Below are positions 1 to 11,150 of a stretch of 64,000 nucleotides of DNA, piece by piece; position 1 is the first letter of the stretch, and each line of letters begins with the position of its first letter. The notes under the pieces are model-generated. The model was not told the origin of the DNA. It saw only the letters and a list, made by a program, of their open reading frames with translations, and did no database searches. The position numbers were made by a program, and so were the translations under genes. Source of the stretch: Sipunculus nudus (Eukaryota > Annelida > Sipuncula > Golfingiida > Sipunculidae); the NCBI GenBank assembly GCA_026874595.1, contig CM049313.1:34869159-34933158 (forward strand). The letters run 5' to 3'.

Positions 1-1134
1 GCATTTTTGTCTATCATTAATTTCCTTTATATAATACCTTATAGAAAGAAAAATATAATTTATTTTTCATTAATAAATTGAAATGAAAAATACCGTAGGT
101 GACTGCATGATGTTGTTTGGGATACATTTGCACCCATCCATACAAGATCCATACAACATCAGTAATTGCAAGGTAATTCCCTGTAACTCATCAACTGTCA
201 AATTCCTTTTATATTAATTTTTCTTAAAGTTGTTATAATAAACCAATAAAAAATTTTTATTTATTGTTTTTTTTTAATGTTGGCCAAAACAACTACTAGA
301 TGAGTTGGGTTGGACATCTGGATCAACTGCGGCCAGCTATAAGCTTCCTGGCTGACCAGTATGCCTTGCCTAAAGCGTGCATAATGTGTCTTAAAGGTCA
401 CGAAGTTGACATGCAGGTGACGGAAGAGGGGCTGGGTAGAGCCTGGGTGTGACATGGTCTCATAACTAGAATAATTTTTAAGCTTTTACTTTCAAATTTC
501 AGAATTTTACATATTAAATCTATATATATACCAACTGTGAAAAGTAGTTCAAATGTTCTTGCAAGAAAAAAACATTCCATGGTCAAACTTGGGCAAAATG
601 TAAGGTAGCAATTATATATTTTTGCCAATATTTAAAAAAATTTAACAGATTTTGATCTAACTTTTGGTATACAATTAAATTTTGATTAATTAAAATTGTA
701 TTACTGAAAAAAAATTCCCTAGCTTTGACACATTTTCTCTTAAGAGATCAAATATCTTTCCTGATTTTTTACAAAGTCCATTATTTTTCGGCCCATAACT
801 TTTTTAAATTATATAATACAGACTTAATATTCTGGCATGTATATAGGAACTATATAGAGGAATATTTATGGTAAATATGAAGAAAACCAGATGAGTGGTT
901 TTGATATTAAGCAGTCCTGAAGTGTGAAAATAAATTTTTAATAAAAAATTGAGTTATTTCCTTAATATCTCGAAGGAACGAAGTACTATTGACCCAATTT
1001 TTGGCATGGTAGGAGATTTTTGGGACATCTAACTGTATGCCGAACTTCAGATTTGTAAGTCCAATGGTGTCGAAACGTGCCAGTCTTACGGACAGACATC
1101 CGAAGTGGATACATGGATCAATTACTGCATTCAA
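1..1134. repeat. Family A repeat, truncated copy at window edge
   Basis: From position 1 (gcatttttgtctatcatt) this follows the sequence at 13,621-15,340 closely, with an internal deletion. It shares the 'actactagatgagttgggt' segment (294-312) and the 'gtcgaaacgtgccagtctta' segment (about 1,068). The right terminus (the GACGGAC tract and terminal hairpin) is missing after about 1,110. The copy continues out of the window on the left. Confidence 0.75.
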
Positions 1135-1511
1135 TATAGGACAATTTTCCTTGACTTTGATATGGGGTCAAGATCTTAACAATTTGATGAAAATCCAAGG
1201 GAACATCAAATAACAGGAAATTCTTTTTCATGATCGACTGACAACATGAAATAAAACATGAGATAATAACTATAATATCAATCTTTGATTTGAAGGTGAC
1301 AAATCATCTAATATAATTTATAATAAAAGCATATTAACTATGAATAACTTATACATGAACTTTTAAATTACTGTTCACCTTGTTGAGGGGTATATTCATG
1401 TCTCATTCTTCTGATAACTTCTCCGTCACATATATTTGAATTTGAAACATTCATGACCATTAAGCACACCACAGCAGGTCACATGAGCTTGGTGTGATTC
1501 CTGAACATTAC
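1135..1511. other. Intron, nothing recognised
   Basis: AT-rich sequence downstream of the TB3 exon. I see no exon with the missing eighth TB3 cysteine, and no repeat I recognise. Confidence 0.5.
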
Positions 1512-1658
1512 CTGTCTCCTTTCCTGGACAAGGCTCACAATCCTCTCCCCAGGCTTCACCTACAGAACAGCAGCACTCCTTCTGCATGTATTTGTCGGGG
1601 AACGGACTCACACACCGCCCACCACTGTAGGTGGAGTAGCATGTCATCTCTCGAAGGT
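1512..1658 (-). CDS. Fibrillin exon: TB domain 3, first seven cysteines
   Basis: A 147-base exon, 49 codons. Cysteines appear as MTCYS, GGRC, the CCC triplet in KECCCSVGEAWG, EDC and EPCPGKET. CCCSVG-x-AWG is the same as in human TB3. The eighth cysteine must lie in the next exon, beyond position 1 or undetected in 1-1,511, as it does for TB1. The acceptor is attacaacag and the donor is ACAG|GTAATG. This is the most 3' exon seen in the window. Confidence 0.93.
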
Positions 1659-2128
1659 CTGTTGTAATATGATAAACAGTTGTGTCATCAATGTATCTCT
1701 GTCTGAACTTAGAGCACACAGAAAACCCATACATTCACCAATGTCCACAAATTTAACCAAGTTTTGAAAACAAATTATTAATGATTATCTTCAGATGCAA
1801 TTAGTACTTCCTTGAAATGGCTGTACATTCTCACTGCAACTAATACCGATTTCTTCTCACTGATAGCATATATTAAAAGATATTTCTTTAAAATTTCCAT
1901 GGATTTTAAAAGCTTATATTTCATATATATTTTTTTTACTTCATGTCTTTTCAAAATCATTTTTTAACTGTACCGTATCCAGTTTTTTTTATCTTAAGGC
2001 TGGTATTTGAGCAAAGCCTTAGGATTGGAAAAATAGTTCAGTTTTTATATAATAACACACTGTTACACAGATTCATAATTTGTATTCCTATTAATTTGTG
2101 TTTTTTTTTCACTCTGTGACAGTCTTAC

Positions 2129-2257
2129 CTTCACAATACATGCCCGTCGAGTCCAGGCTTTTTCCCTCAGGACAAGTGCATCTGTATGACCCTGGAATGT
2201 TCTCACATCGTCCGCCTCCCTTACAGAGGGTAGGAATCATCTCACATTCATTAATGT
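2129..2257 (-). CDS. Fibrillin exon: cbEGF (cbEGF10 position)
   Basis: A 129-base exon, 43 codons, opening [18 protein letters not shown] and with core [12 protein letters not shown], then [13 protein letters not shown]. It matches human cbEGF10, which lies between Hyb2 and TB3 (DIDECEVFPGVCKNGLC, MTLDATGRIC). The first inter-cysteine loop has one extra Gly. The acceptor is attttacag and the donor is GAAG|GTAAGA. Confidence 0.95.
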
Positions 2258-3270
2258 CTGTAAAATTACAAATTTGGTGATTCATAGACCAGAAAAATAT
2301 TCAATGAGACTATCACTTTCATAAAATATTAGCAATACTTCTGAATTTGAATGTTGCTTTATCTAAATTTAACTTCATCAAGTTACATTAAAAAATATAT
2401 CACCAGGCTGGATATCAACAAACCTGGTACATTTTATTAATTTTATTTAATATAGGAATAAAGTCTCGATTTATAGCTAAACAAAACATAAATGACCAAA
2501 AAAATTAATGTATGATTCATCAACTGTTCTATATCAGTTACACCTGGATGATTTTAGTTGATTACTATAACAAAATTGTAACTTGATTCATTAAAACAAT
2601 AATATTAAATGAAATACACCCTTACCTTTTTTTATATGCCCCTTGTTCATCCGCCAACCTTGCCCACCGCCAACAAAAGACAAAGTCCCAATTTCCTCAC
2701 TACTTATTTACCTCATTCATTTGCCAGCCTTGCTATCTGCAATCCCGCAAGGTGTTTTTTTACCCGAATGTGCCACATTCCCTTGATCATACACCATCTT
2801 CCTTATTCCAATTTGACACAAATCAGGAATATTTCATCAAGCAAGTGCCTTATCACTCAAGCATAGCTGACCTGGCCCATCTGTGTTTGCATGATGTCAT
2901 ATCTCACTGCTTATGGATCAAGTACCCAGAGCCATTAATGTAGTAAAACCTTTGAGTTGTTTGAGTACAGCTGTGATTTCACACCAAGAGTTGTTTGGAT
3001 AAGTGTCATTTAATGAGGTGAAAGGGATGAGTAGTTTGGAACAAATAACAGTAAGACAGGAGGGGGTAGGGGGTAGTCAAAGATGGTCTACTCAACGTTT
3101 GGTTACAGTTTGAGACAGTACAGGAGATTCAATGTTTCAATGTTTCAAATTTTCTATCAATTGTAGGTCTTTGTGAATTATATTATTCTAATTTCTAATC
3201 TGCTGCCTGTATAAACATATAAGGTAAGATATATAAGCAGGTAAACTCTGAGCAGGATATTTACATTTCA
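2258..3270. other. Intron, no gene recognised
   Basis: AT-rich to about 2,600, then less AT-rich with CCGCCAACC-type motifs (2,650-2,760). A similar 'cctccaacctcgcttactgc' motif occurs at about 4,610-4,630, on the other side of the transposase remnant. The two could be remains of that element's flanks, but I cannot define terminal inverted repeats. Confidence 0.35.
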
Positions 3271-4300
3271 ATGGCTTCTAGAAAATGCATACACACTGTT
3301 CTCAAGCCAGTCAACAAGAGTGAGATTGTGAAATTTTGCTACCTGACAGGTCACTCATAACAGCCAATTCTATCAAGGGAAAAAAGAAGTAGGCCAAAGA
3401 CCAGATCACAGTTATGCTGTGTTATAACATTGATGGTCCTGAAAAGCTCAGGGCTCTTGTCATTGGAAAATCTGAAAAACCACACTGTTTCAAGAATTTC
3501 AGTCATCAGACGACATTGATTACTGAGCCAACTGCTAAGCATTGATGAACAGCATACTGTTGGCACAGTGGCTAAAGCAGTTTGATGCATGCATGCTTTT
3601 GGCAAGGGAGACAAGTGTTGCTCAAGATGGACAATGCCCCAAGCCTTATCATTCTAGACGATCTAACAAACGTTAAAGTTCACTTCCTGCCCCCTATGAC
3701 CACCAGTCACCTACAGCCACTTGATGCAGGGATCATCCAGTCCTTCAAAGCACAGTTCCGCCGGCTGCAACATATTACTTCATTTCATGTATAGACATCA
3801 GCGAACCTACAGTGACACAGTTAGCTGGACAAAGCATGCCTGAGATTCCATTAGCAGAGCCACCGTCAGCAATAGTTGGGAACACACATGTAGGAGTAAT
3901 ATCCAGGGGTCCCCAGCCAAATGGAACAGTTCAGCAAGATGTTCCAGAAGCAAACAGTATCCTTCTGCTTCTATGAGTTACAGATTGCCTCAGGATTACC
4001 CATAGTGCACGCATGTCTCCTCAGGAATATGTCAATGCTGATCAGAATCCAGGAACCGCACAACCTTTGAACGATCAAGATATCATGGAAACAGTGACAG
4101 GCAATGATGATACAGCCAGTCTGACCTCTGAACCTGAGGAAATAATTTCCCCATATCCGCCTACGACCGCCGAAGACCATCAAGCCATGAATACTGTCTT
4201 ACAGCTCTGCAAACTACAGCAAACAGTCCGATATTGACACCTTTTACAGATTGGACCAAAGAATAACAGCTCTACAGTAACAAGCAGGCAAACAATGTAC
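3271..4300 (+). pseudogene. Degraded pogo/Tigger-type transposase
   Basis: This is the remnant of a DDE transposase of the Tc1/mariner-pogo (Tigger/Jerky, CENP-B-like) group. Three pieces are visible. At 3,271 the N-terminus reads MASRKCIHTVLKPVNKSEI, like the start of the CENP-B-type DNA-binding domain. At 3,610-3,770 lies the DDE core with KMDNAPS, NVKVHFLPPMTTSHLQPLD and AGIIQSFKAQFRR; Asp in DNAPS and Asp in QPLDAG sit at catalytic or conserved positions. At 4,013-4,240 an acidic C-terminal tail resembles those of Tigger proteins. Stops and frameshifts separate the pieces, and the middle is largely deleted. It lies in the intron between Hyb2 and cbEGF10, antisense to the gene, and is certainly inactive. 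Confidence 0.85.
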
Positions 4301-4756
4301 CATTACAGAATAATTCAGGGGCAGACTCAGATGAAAGTGAAACAGCACAAGAAGGACCATAGAGAAAATAAGTTCATAACAAAGACCTATGCTTTATATT
4401 TTGACTGGATATGTTATACATGTATATCTTTGTACATAAATTGTATGCACTGTATTTTTGTGTTGTTATTTGTAAATTTTTCTTTTTATGTGTATAAAAT
4501 AAAACACATGTACACAGTTTTAAAATGTTGTTTTCATAAAGATGAGCCCAAGAAATGCTTGGCCAGATTTTTGGTACCCTGCCCATCCCATTTGGGCCCG
4601 GGGCCTATCAACCTCCAACCTCGCTTACTGCCAACCCTTCCTTCCACCACACCACCCCCTGGTCACAGGGTTGGCAGATTTAATTTATTTGTTATTCATA
4701 TATTAAAAATAAACTGAGTCCCGCAAGCTATGTAATCATATAACTAACCAGCTTAC

Positions 4757-4807
4757 CTTTACATTCAAGGCCATTCCTAAAGGAATATCCTGGTGGGCAC
4801 CGAGTGT
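4757..4807 (-). CDS. Fibrillin micro-exon: end of hybrid domain 2
   Basis: A 51-base exon, 17 codons. With the G from the previous exon it encodes DTRCPPGYSFRNGLECK. The two cysteines complete the eight of Hyb2. The stretch aligns with ICGKGYSRIKGTQCE of human Hyb2: Cys, Gly-Tyr-Ser-x-x-x-Gly, Cys. The acceptor is aaatttttgcag and the donor is AAAG|GTAAGC. Both borders are in phase 1 and good. The exon is too short for ordinary ORF-based detection. It is supported only by splice signals and by the missing part of the domain, but those two agree fully. Confidence 0.9.
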
Positions 4808-6491
4808 CTGCAAAAATTTCAAAAGATTTCAATCAAAGAATGAAACTCAATGATGATTAGGAGTCAACTGCTGTGTACTGAAGGTAGTGATTTCTTTATT
4901 ATGTCGTGGCACCAATTATCAATTTATAAAATGTGTTCCCTTAGTTATTTTTTCCAATGTAGGCATTTGACATTGGTAATCAGGTTGCCCATCAGATAAA
5001 ATGGTTTCCTTACCATATGGAACAGGGTATAACCATTGACCCAGAATGTTACCCATGTACATAACTGAGCTACTAGATTTGAATTTGTAGTTGCATTAGT
5101 GGGTTTAGTGGCTTTACCTAGTTTCAAACCATAAGCTTACAATGCAAACTAAAAAAAAAAATGATGTTTAAATAATGCCATAAAACAACTGTATTTCATC
5201 ATTCACTATTACTTTATCTGACATGAAGACATATATGGTAGGGTTGGTTTTATTGTGAAGTAGGAAATTTCAATAAATACTATCACTTGTTTCCCTTTTG
5301 TGTGGATACATTTAACTCTACCTCTTCTTTTATTAAGGTAAAAAAAAGAATCCACTGTTTTGAGACAACCAGTTCATCCCAGTGGCGTTAAGTAATCTGC
5401 TTGCTATCCTGCATTAAAAAGACAGAAAAGGGGCTAGAGAGACTGAATGTGCCAGGGGGACCTCTGCCAGGTGCCAGGAGAGTCTTGTTGTCAAGGTGAC
5501 CATAACAAGGCCACCATTCTTCTATGTCCCTGGCGACAGGATAGTTTTTGTTACAGGAATTTGTACTTCAGTGTGACTGGTTCAGAGATATTAGGTCTGA
5601 TCATAGAGGAACTCATATCATATTAGCTTCTTGATGAATCTGCAGACCTTAATGAACACCACCTATTTTTATCAGATAACTTAAATAAGTTGCCCTAAGA
5701 ATTGTGAAAATATAATGGAAAAGGTAAATTTTGCTTAACACCTTTGGAACTATTTTGGTAAAGGCATGAATGTAACCAGTGCCACTGATTTCCTACTAAT
5801 GACTGCGAATTCTTCCAAACATTTTTACATTCCTAGTCAGGTATTGAGTCAGGTGTTTGGAATTTTCATCATCAAAAATAATTTCCCAGGGAAAAAGTGT
5901 AATTCAAACACTTTGTTCCCTGATATTGGATGAAACAAATTTAGCTAAAATATATGACTCCCTGTATATATTAAGTATACTTAATAGCAAGGTTTGGCAT
6001 GATTGAGTGAATCTGCTGTTAGTAGTGGGGGAAAAAAGAAAATAATCTATGACAGGTATCTTCACCATTAAAGTGAGGGTCTTGATCCACCTATATCTTA
6101 CATATCTCAAAAATACTTTTCATCCTGTTTTAAAACCATCTTGATTGCACTACTCTCCATTAATCCAAATTCTCTGTTGATTCCAGCTAAGACAATTTAC
6201 TTAATAAAATTTCACCTCAAGATTACAAACTTAAAAGCACTTCACATAAAAAATACTAGACATGAAAATAATTAAAAAGTAATTGAATTAAATATATATA
6301 CAATTAAAAATTTAGTATGCTACAATGGCCTACTTAAAAAGCAAATTAAATATTCTAAATTATCCATGCATCCCTGTCTTACTTGTGGAGTTTTTTTTCC
6401 CCTCTTTCTTGTTTTTAATTGAGCCAGCTTATCAACTACTGTGTATATCCACAGAACACTGAGAACCAAGCACTGTCATTGATACACAAAC
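4808..6491. other. Intron between the two Hyb2 exons, nothing recognised
   Basis: About 1.7 kb. No repeat family shared with the rest of the window, and no coding signal. Confidence 0.45.
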
Positions 6492-6632
6492 CTTCTTCAG
6501 GACATCGTTCACAGGGGCTGCCCCAGGCTTTACCAACCGACCCACAGCATTCGTCTTTGTGAATCTCAGCTCCTACACTATTCTCACACTGGCCATCTTT
6601 GATGCTCAGCCAGCACTTCCCTGTTCTCTTAT
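6492..6632 (-). CDS. Fibrillin exon: hybrid domain 2, first six cysteines
   Basis: A 141-base exon, 47 codons. Cysteines appear as GKCWL, GQCEN, the doublet in DECCGSVGKAWGSPC, and ERCPEE. The CC doublet instead of CCC is diagnostic of a fibrillin hybrid domain. GSVGKAWGSPC matches SSLGAAWGSPC of human Hyb2. Two more cysteines are needed and come from the 51-base exon at 4,757-4,807. The in-frame downstream reading GLCINDSAWFSVFC is intron, and it deceptively also contains two cysteines. The acceptor is attctacag and the donor is AAG|GTTTGT. Confidence 0.93.
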
Positions 6633-7339
6633 CTGTAGAATCAATCAAAATTTTCATAAGAATCGGTCCATGGTAAGTAGGTTGCACTGTCTAATCAATG
6701 TAATAAAGTAAGGTAATAATAAAATGATAAGGGTGCTTTTTTATTATAATATTCTAAGAATTCACAGGTTATACTCACAAGTTAGCAGTGATGCACCAGT
6801 CACAATATTTCAACGGCATCAAAACATATTGCAGCTTGCCAAGTTTTCCTGATTTTTGTCACACACGAAATTATGCAGGGGATTCTTTAATTATGAATAA
6901 AAAAGTCATTTGTACAAGGTGCATATTAGTTATCTCACCTGTGTTCAGTTACCTCACCAGTTTTCACACTGTTAATAGGTATGTAGACAAGAAGTATCAC
7001 CTTATAATCATATTTAAGAATAAGTTTTCATATACAGTTCATCTAATCTTAATGGTGAATTCTGGTAAGAACAAAAATATCTATCCTCAGAAAACTAAGA
7101 ATATTAAATATATCAAAATTTCAAGCACTTTAAATATTAAGCAAACAACATTATGTCTGTTGACTTAATCTTGAAGATTATGTTGCAATTTGGCCCTTTA
7201 GCTTCAGATGCACATAAACTCCTATATCTAATGGTATAACTATAAGGCTATAAAATTTTAAATTTTTCATTAATTTTGTAATTATTCGATTTAAAATTTG
7301 TTAGGTTTCATATTCATCAGTTGTGTTGCAAGGGTGTCT

Positions 7340-7800
7340 CAAAATGTGTCTGTAGACCATGAACATCCATAGATAATTATCAACCATAGATAGTGATCTA
7401 TCATAGACTATGATGAACCATAAGCTGTTATCTGTTGAGCATGGTGAACCACAGTGTTCTGCAACTACAGTGAACATGAACAGTGTTCTGTTGACCATGG
7501 TGAAAAATCAACGGTGTTCTGCAGAACATGGTGAACCACTGACTGTATTTTGCAGACCATTATGAGCACTGAACAGTAATCTGAAGACCATGATGAGCAT
7601 TGAACAGTGATCTACAGATAAAGGTGAACAATCAACAGTGATCTGTAGACCATGGTGAATGAGCAACTGTAATATGTAGACCATAGTGAACAATGAACAG
7701 TGATCTGTAGACCATGGTGAATGAGCAACTGTAATATGTAGACCATGGTAAACAATGAACAGTGATCTGGAGATCATGGTGAACATTCAGCAATGATTTG
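7340..7800. repeat. Minisatellite, about 31-bp unit
   Basis: Imperfect tandem repeats of a unit like GTAGACCATGGTGAA followed by a variable half (tgagcaactgtaatat or caatgaacagtgatct). The 31-base spacing is clear between 7,640 and 7,770, where two unit types alternate (62-base higher-order period). Copies are more diverged towards 7,340. The open frames read across it on the minus strand are by-products. Confidence 0.85.
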
Positions 7801-8029
7801 TAGTAGAGCTCTGCGATTATCACTGATTATCGATTAATCGAATCAATGTTTTGAAAATCTTCAATTCTCTAATATCTGTTTTTATCCTCGAGAAACGGTC
7901 AACCAAATTTCATAATTTTGGGCCGGAATATTGCCCTTTTCCACATAAATATTATATTCGAGGTCGGTCTCTCAGTATCTTGTAAAAAAAAAGTAGGTAA
8001 AAAAAATTATGAGTCATGAATTGATAAGT

Positions 8030-8400
8030 TGTTCAGAATCTGGAGGTTTTATATAAAATCTTTAATTATACTGAAGGGTACTTACAAGCCCTATAGCTCA
8101 AAGGAAATGGGTAACAGAGACCTAATTTGAAATCTCCAAGGGAATTTTTCATGGACATCTCTGCATTTTGAATTAGAAGCTTTTAGGTTGAATGGTTACC
8201 CTTAGCTCAAAGGTTATGGGTAACAGAGACCTAATTTCATGTTTCCAAGGAGATTTTTCATGGACCTCCCTGGATGTCAATTAAGTTAGAAGAATCCAGG
8301 ACAAGCGGTTACAATTTGTGCCTGGTTAACGGACAGACAGAAAGACTGGCAGATGGACAGACAGACAGATGGATGTCCAACAAAGAGTGATCACTATAAA
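8030..8400. repeat. Fragment of a family A-like tandem core
   Basis: Two partial units share 'gggtaacagagacctaattt' (8,110 and 8,220) and 'ttttcatgga'. They are followed by a GGACAGACAGA tract and 'aacaaagagtgatcactata', which resembles the end of the array at 36,300-36,390. No intact terminal hairpin. Confidence 0.55.
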
Positions 8401-8411
8401 ACTACTAAAAA

Positions 8412-10340
8412 CACCAGGCCTACAGGCCTAATGCGAACCTGTGCAATGAGATAACATCAGGTATAATGCTTCAACGCTGGACCATTACTTTTCAAGAACA
8501 TGTGTAACATGTATATGAACAATGCAAGAACTAAACACTTAGAACAAGAAACAACTAAACAAACATCACTGCTGAAATTCTAGCATGGGTGCACACAACA
8601 CAATAACTAGAATACGGGTAGTCAACAAGCGACTACGTGTATCCACCAAAATCAGAGTGGGACGGGTGAAGTGAGGCATAGATTGAGTGACAAGGGGAAA
8701 TAAAGTGGGGTGTGTTGCCTAATAGCCTGGATGTCTGCAGCCGAAATGTGTATGTACCTACCACAAAATCCAGAAAGCTGTCCAAGATGTATAAACGTGC
8801 AAAATTTAAGGCAGACAAGTCAAACCACTACTGCGATGTGAGTGATTTTAGCCCATGGCAGACAAACAGACGGACACTGTGCAAAAATGGTTGCAGGTTG
8901 GGCCACCACTTTTGTGTATGATTAAGAGCTATGTGTGATCTATACACATGCAAAATTTCAGGGAGATATGTCAAACCAGTCCTGAGATATAAGCCTGAAT
9001 GTTTGCTGTATACATAATTGTAGCTGGCGCCACCTGCAACAAAATCCAGAAAGCTATCCAAGATGTATAAACCTGCAAAATTTTAGGCAGATATGTCAAA
9101 CCACTACCAAGATATGAGTGATTTTATCCCGGGGCAAACAAACAGACGGACACTGTGCAAAAATGATTGCTAGTGGCGCCACCAGTTTTGTGTATGATAG
9201 AGAGCTATATGAGATCTATAAACACGCAAAAGTTTTGCCCAATTGGTTAAATGGTTCCCAAGATATGAGCTTGGATTTCTGCAGTGTAAATCTGAATGTA
9301 GGTTGCACCACCTGTCATAAAATCAAGAAAGCTGTCAAGGATGTATAAACCTGCAAAATTTTAGGTGGATAAGTCAAACCACTGCCCAGATATGAGTGAT
9401 TTTATCCCAAGGCAGATTAACAGATGGACTCTGTGCAAAAATGGTTGCAGGTGGCGCCACCAGTTTTGAGTATGATAAAGAGCTATATGAGATCTATACA
9501 CATGCAAAATTTTGGCCAAACTGGTCAAACAGTTCCTGAGATATGAGCTTGGATGCCTGCAGCTTAAACGTGAATGTAGGTGGCGCCACCTGTCATAAAA
9601 TCAAGGAAGCTGTCCAAGATGTATACACATGCAAAATTTCAGGTGGATATGTCCAACTAATGCGGAGATATGAGTGTTTTTATCCCAAGGCAGATGAACA
9701 GATGTACACTGTGCAAAAATGGTTGCAGGTGGCGCCACCATTTTTAGTGTATGTTATAAAGCTATCCAAGGGCTACATTTATGGAAAATTTTCAGCCTGA
9801 TTGGTCAAACGGTTCCCGAGATATGTGGGTTTATGTGTGAAACAGACGCACAAATGGACGCTAGGCAGAGAGTAAAGATCAGAGGTCAACCAAAATGGGG
9901 GCGTAGCAGTTCACATGTGACCCAATCATAATTCCAAATTTTTTAAAATTTTGCCCAGTGGTTACAGAGGAGTTCTCTGGAAACCTATGAGGCGGCCGTG
10001 GTGGTGGCGTGAAAATATAGTATCCGCAAAACTCTGTTTTGGCCAATATAATGATTGTAGCTGGCACCACCAGTCTTGTAGACATCGAAGAGATATACAT
10101 ATGCCCAATGTCAGACTGATATGTCTAACCCCTCCTGTGAAATAAGCAGGGACATACACTGTTCAAAAATTACTGTACGTGGCGCCACCAGTCTTGTACA
10201 CTATAAATCTACCCGATATGTATAAACATGCCCAATTTTAGGCTGAAATATCAAATTCCTCTGTAGAAATAAGAAGGCACATACACTGCAAAAGTCAATG
10301 TAGGTGGCACCACCTGTCTTGTAAATGAGAATACCATCAA
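8412..10340. repeat. Family C element, interrupted by B1
   Basis: The left end is AGGCCTACAGGCCT (palindrome) followed by 'aatgcgaacctgtgca'. The same end is found at 51,150, where it continues without interruption from 'gcacacaacacaaaaa' into 'attattgtaggtggc'. Here the two parts lie at 8,590-8,606 and 10,052-10,070, separated by B1. After B1 come units carrying gtggcgccaccagtcttgta up to about 10,340. Confidence 0.7.
8607..10051 (-). mobile_element. Helitron-like element B1, non-autonomous
   Basis: The element begins (plus-strand reading) with CTAGAATACGG, then the hairpin GTAGTC...GACTAC, then TGTATCC. It ends with a degenerate GTATCCGC...GGCCAATATAA. On the minus strand this is a 3' CTAG end with a hairpin 11 bases before it. 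Inside are four GGTGGCGCCACC-type palindromes (about 9,170, 9,447, 9,580, 9,728) in diverged tandem units of about 140-150 bases, with 'gagatatgag' and 'tgcaaaattt' in each. No coding capacity. The uninterrupted family C copy at 51,330 shows the empty site, with insertion between A and T. Confidence 0.8.
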
Positions 10341-10399
10341 AGACGCACAGACAGGTCAAAATATCAGGCCATTATTACATCAAACTTCCCCAGAGTTGA

Positions 10400-11150
10400 C
10401 GAGGGCTGATGAGGCTTAGGTGAGTAAGGCAGTTGCCCCCGAGTGAAATGTGTCAAATTGCTGCCTCAAGCTACTGCACTGAGTGAACTCTTGACCTGCA
10501 CCTGGCTAGACTGAGTTAACTTTTGACCTGTACCTGACTGCACGGAGTGAACTCTTGACCTGTTGCATAATCTGACACAGTTGGCTGTCTGCCAAAGCTA
10601 CAAATAGATCCAGGCTGAACTTTGGTGACAAATCTGATGCAGTGAGCAGTCTGCCAAATCTATAAATAGAATGCAGCTACTACACTGAGTGAACTCTTGA
10701 CCTATACCTGGCTGCACTTCTTCCAATCCTGGCACTGTGCCAAAACTATTTATGGAGCTGACATCATCTTGGCTAACAGCCAACATCAAGGCACTGGCAA
10801 TCTGCCAATGGTAAACCAAACGCTGCCATCTGTACACAAAATTGGTCGATACTAGAAATAACTTTGAAATTAATTTTCCCAATACAAAATGCTTTTCAGC
10901 TGACTTTTTATAAAAAAAGTAATCAGGAATATATGTAAAATTATTACAGATGCATACTGAATGCAAAATTAAAATACAGATATATCTCACTGATGGCAAA
11001 TTCTTGAATTAAGTTGAGTAGGGATACCAATAATTTATAATCAATGTACAGTTGTCTTTATATAGCCACAGAGAGCTGAATATCAATGATTGTAACATTG
11101 CCTGTTATGATGAATAACGCAAATAAAAAATCTAAATGTTCTAAAAGCTT
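10400..11150. other. Low-complexity repeats of a short motif, otherwise unrecognised
   Basis: At 10,450-10,720 a phrase like 'actgagtgaactcttgacct' recurs about four times at irregular spacing, mixed with 'caaatctgatgcagtgagca'. It looks like decayed tandem repeat. The rest, to 11,150, shows nothing I recognise. Confidence 0.4.

Noticed and set aside
4295-4717. 140-codon plus-strand open frame after the transposase tail
   Set aside because: The first part could be decayed transposase tail; the rest is low-complexity. There is no evidence of a separate gene.
6437-6491. In-frame continuation of the Hyb2 exon adding two cysteines (GLCINDS, VFCGY)
   Set aside because: A good donor (AAG|GTTTGT) precedes it. 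The spacing does not fit a hybrid domain, and the micro-exon at 4,757-4,807 supplies the right residues.
6788-7168. 126-codon open frame on the plus strand
   Set aside because: Low-complexity, Lys/Ile/Tyr-rich translation of AT-rich intron. No recognisable domain or splice context.
7300-7823. Overlapping minus-strand frames with repeated 'HGLQITV'
   Set aside because: Translations of the 31-bp minisatellite.
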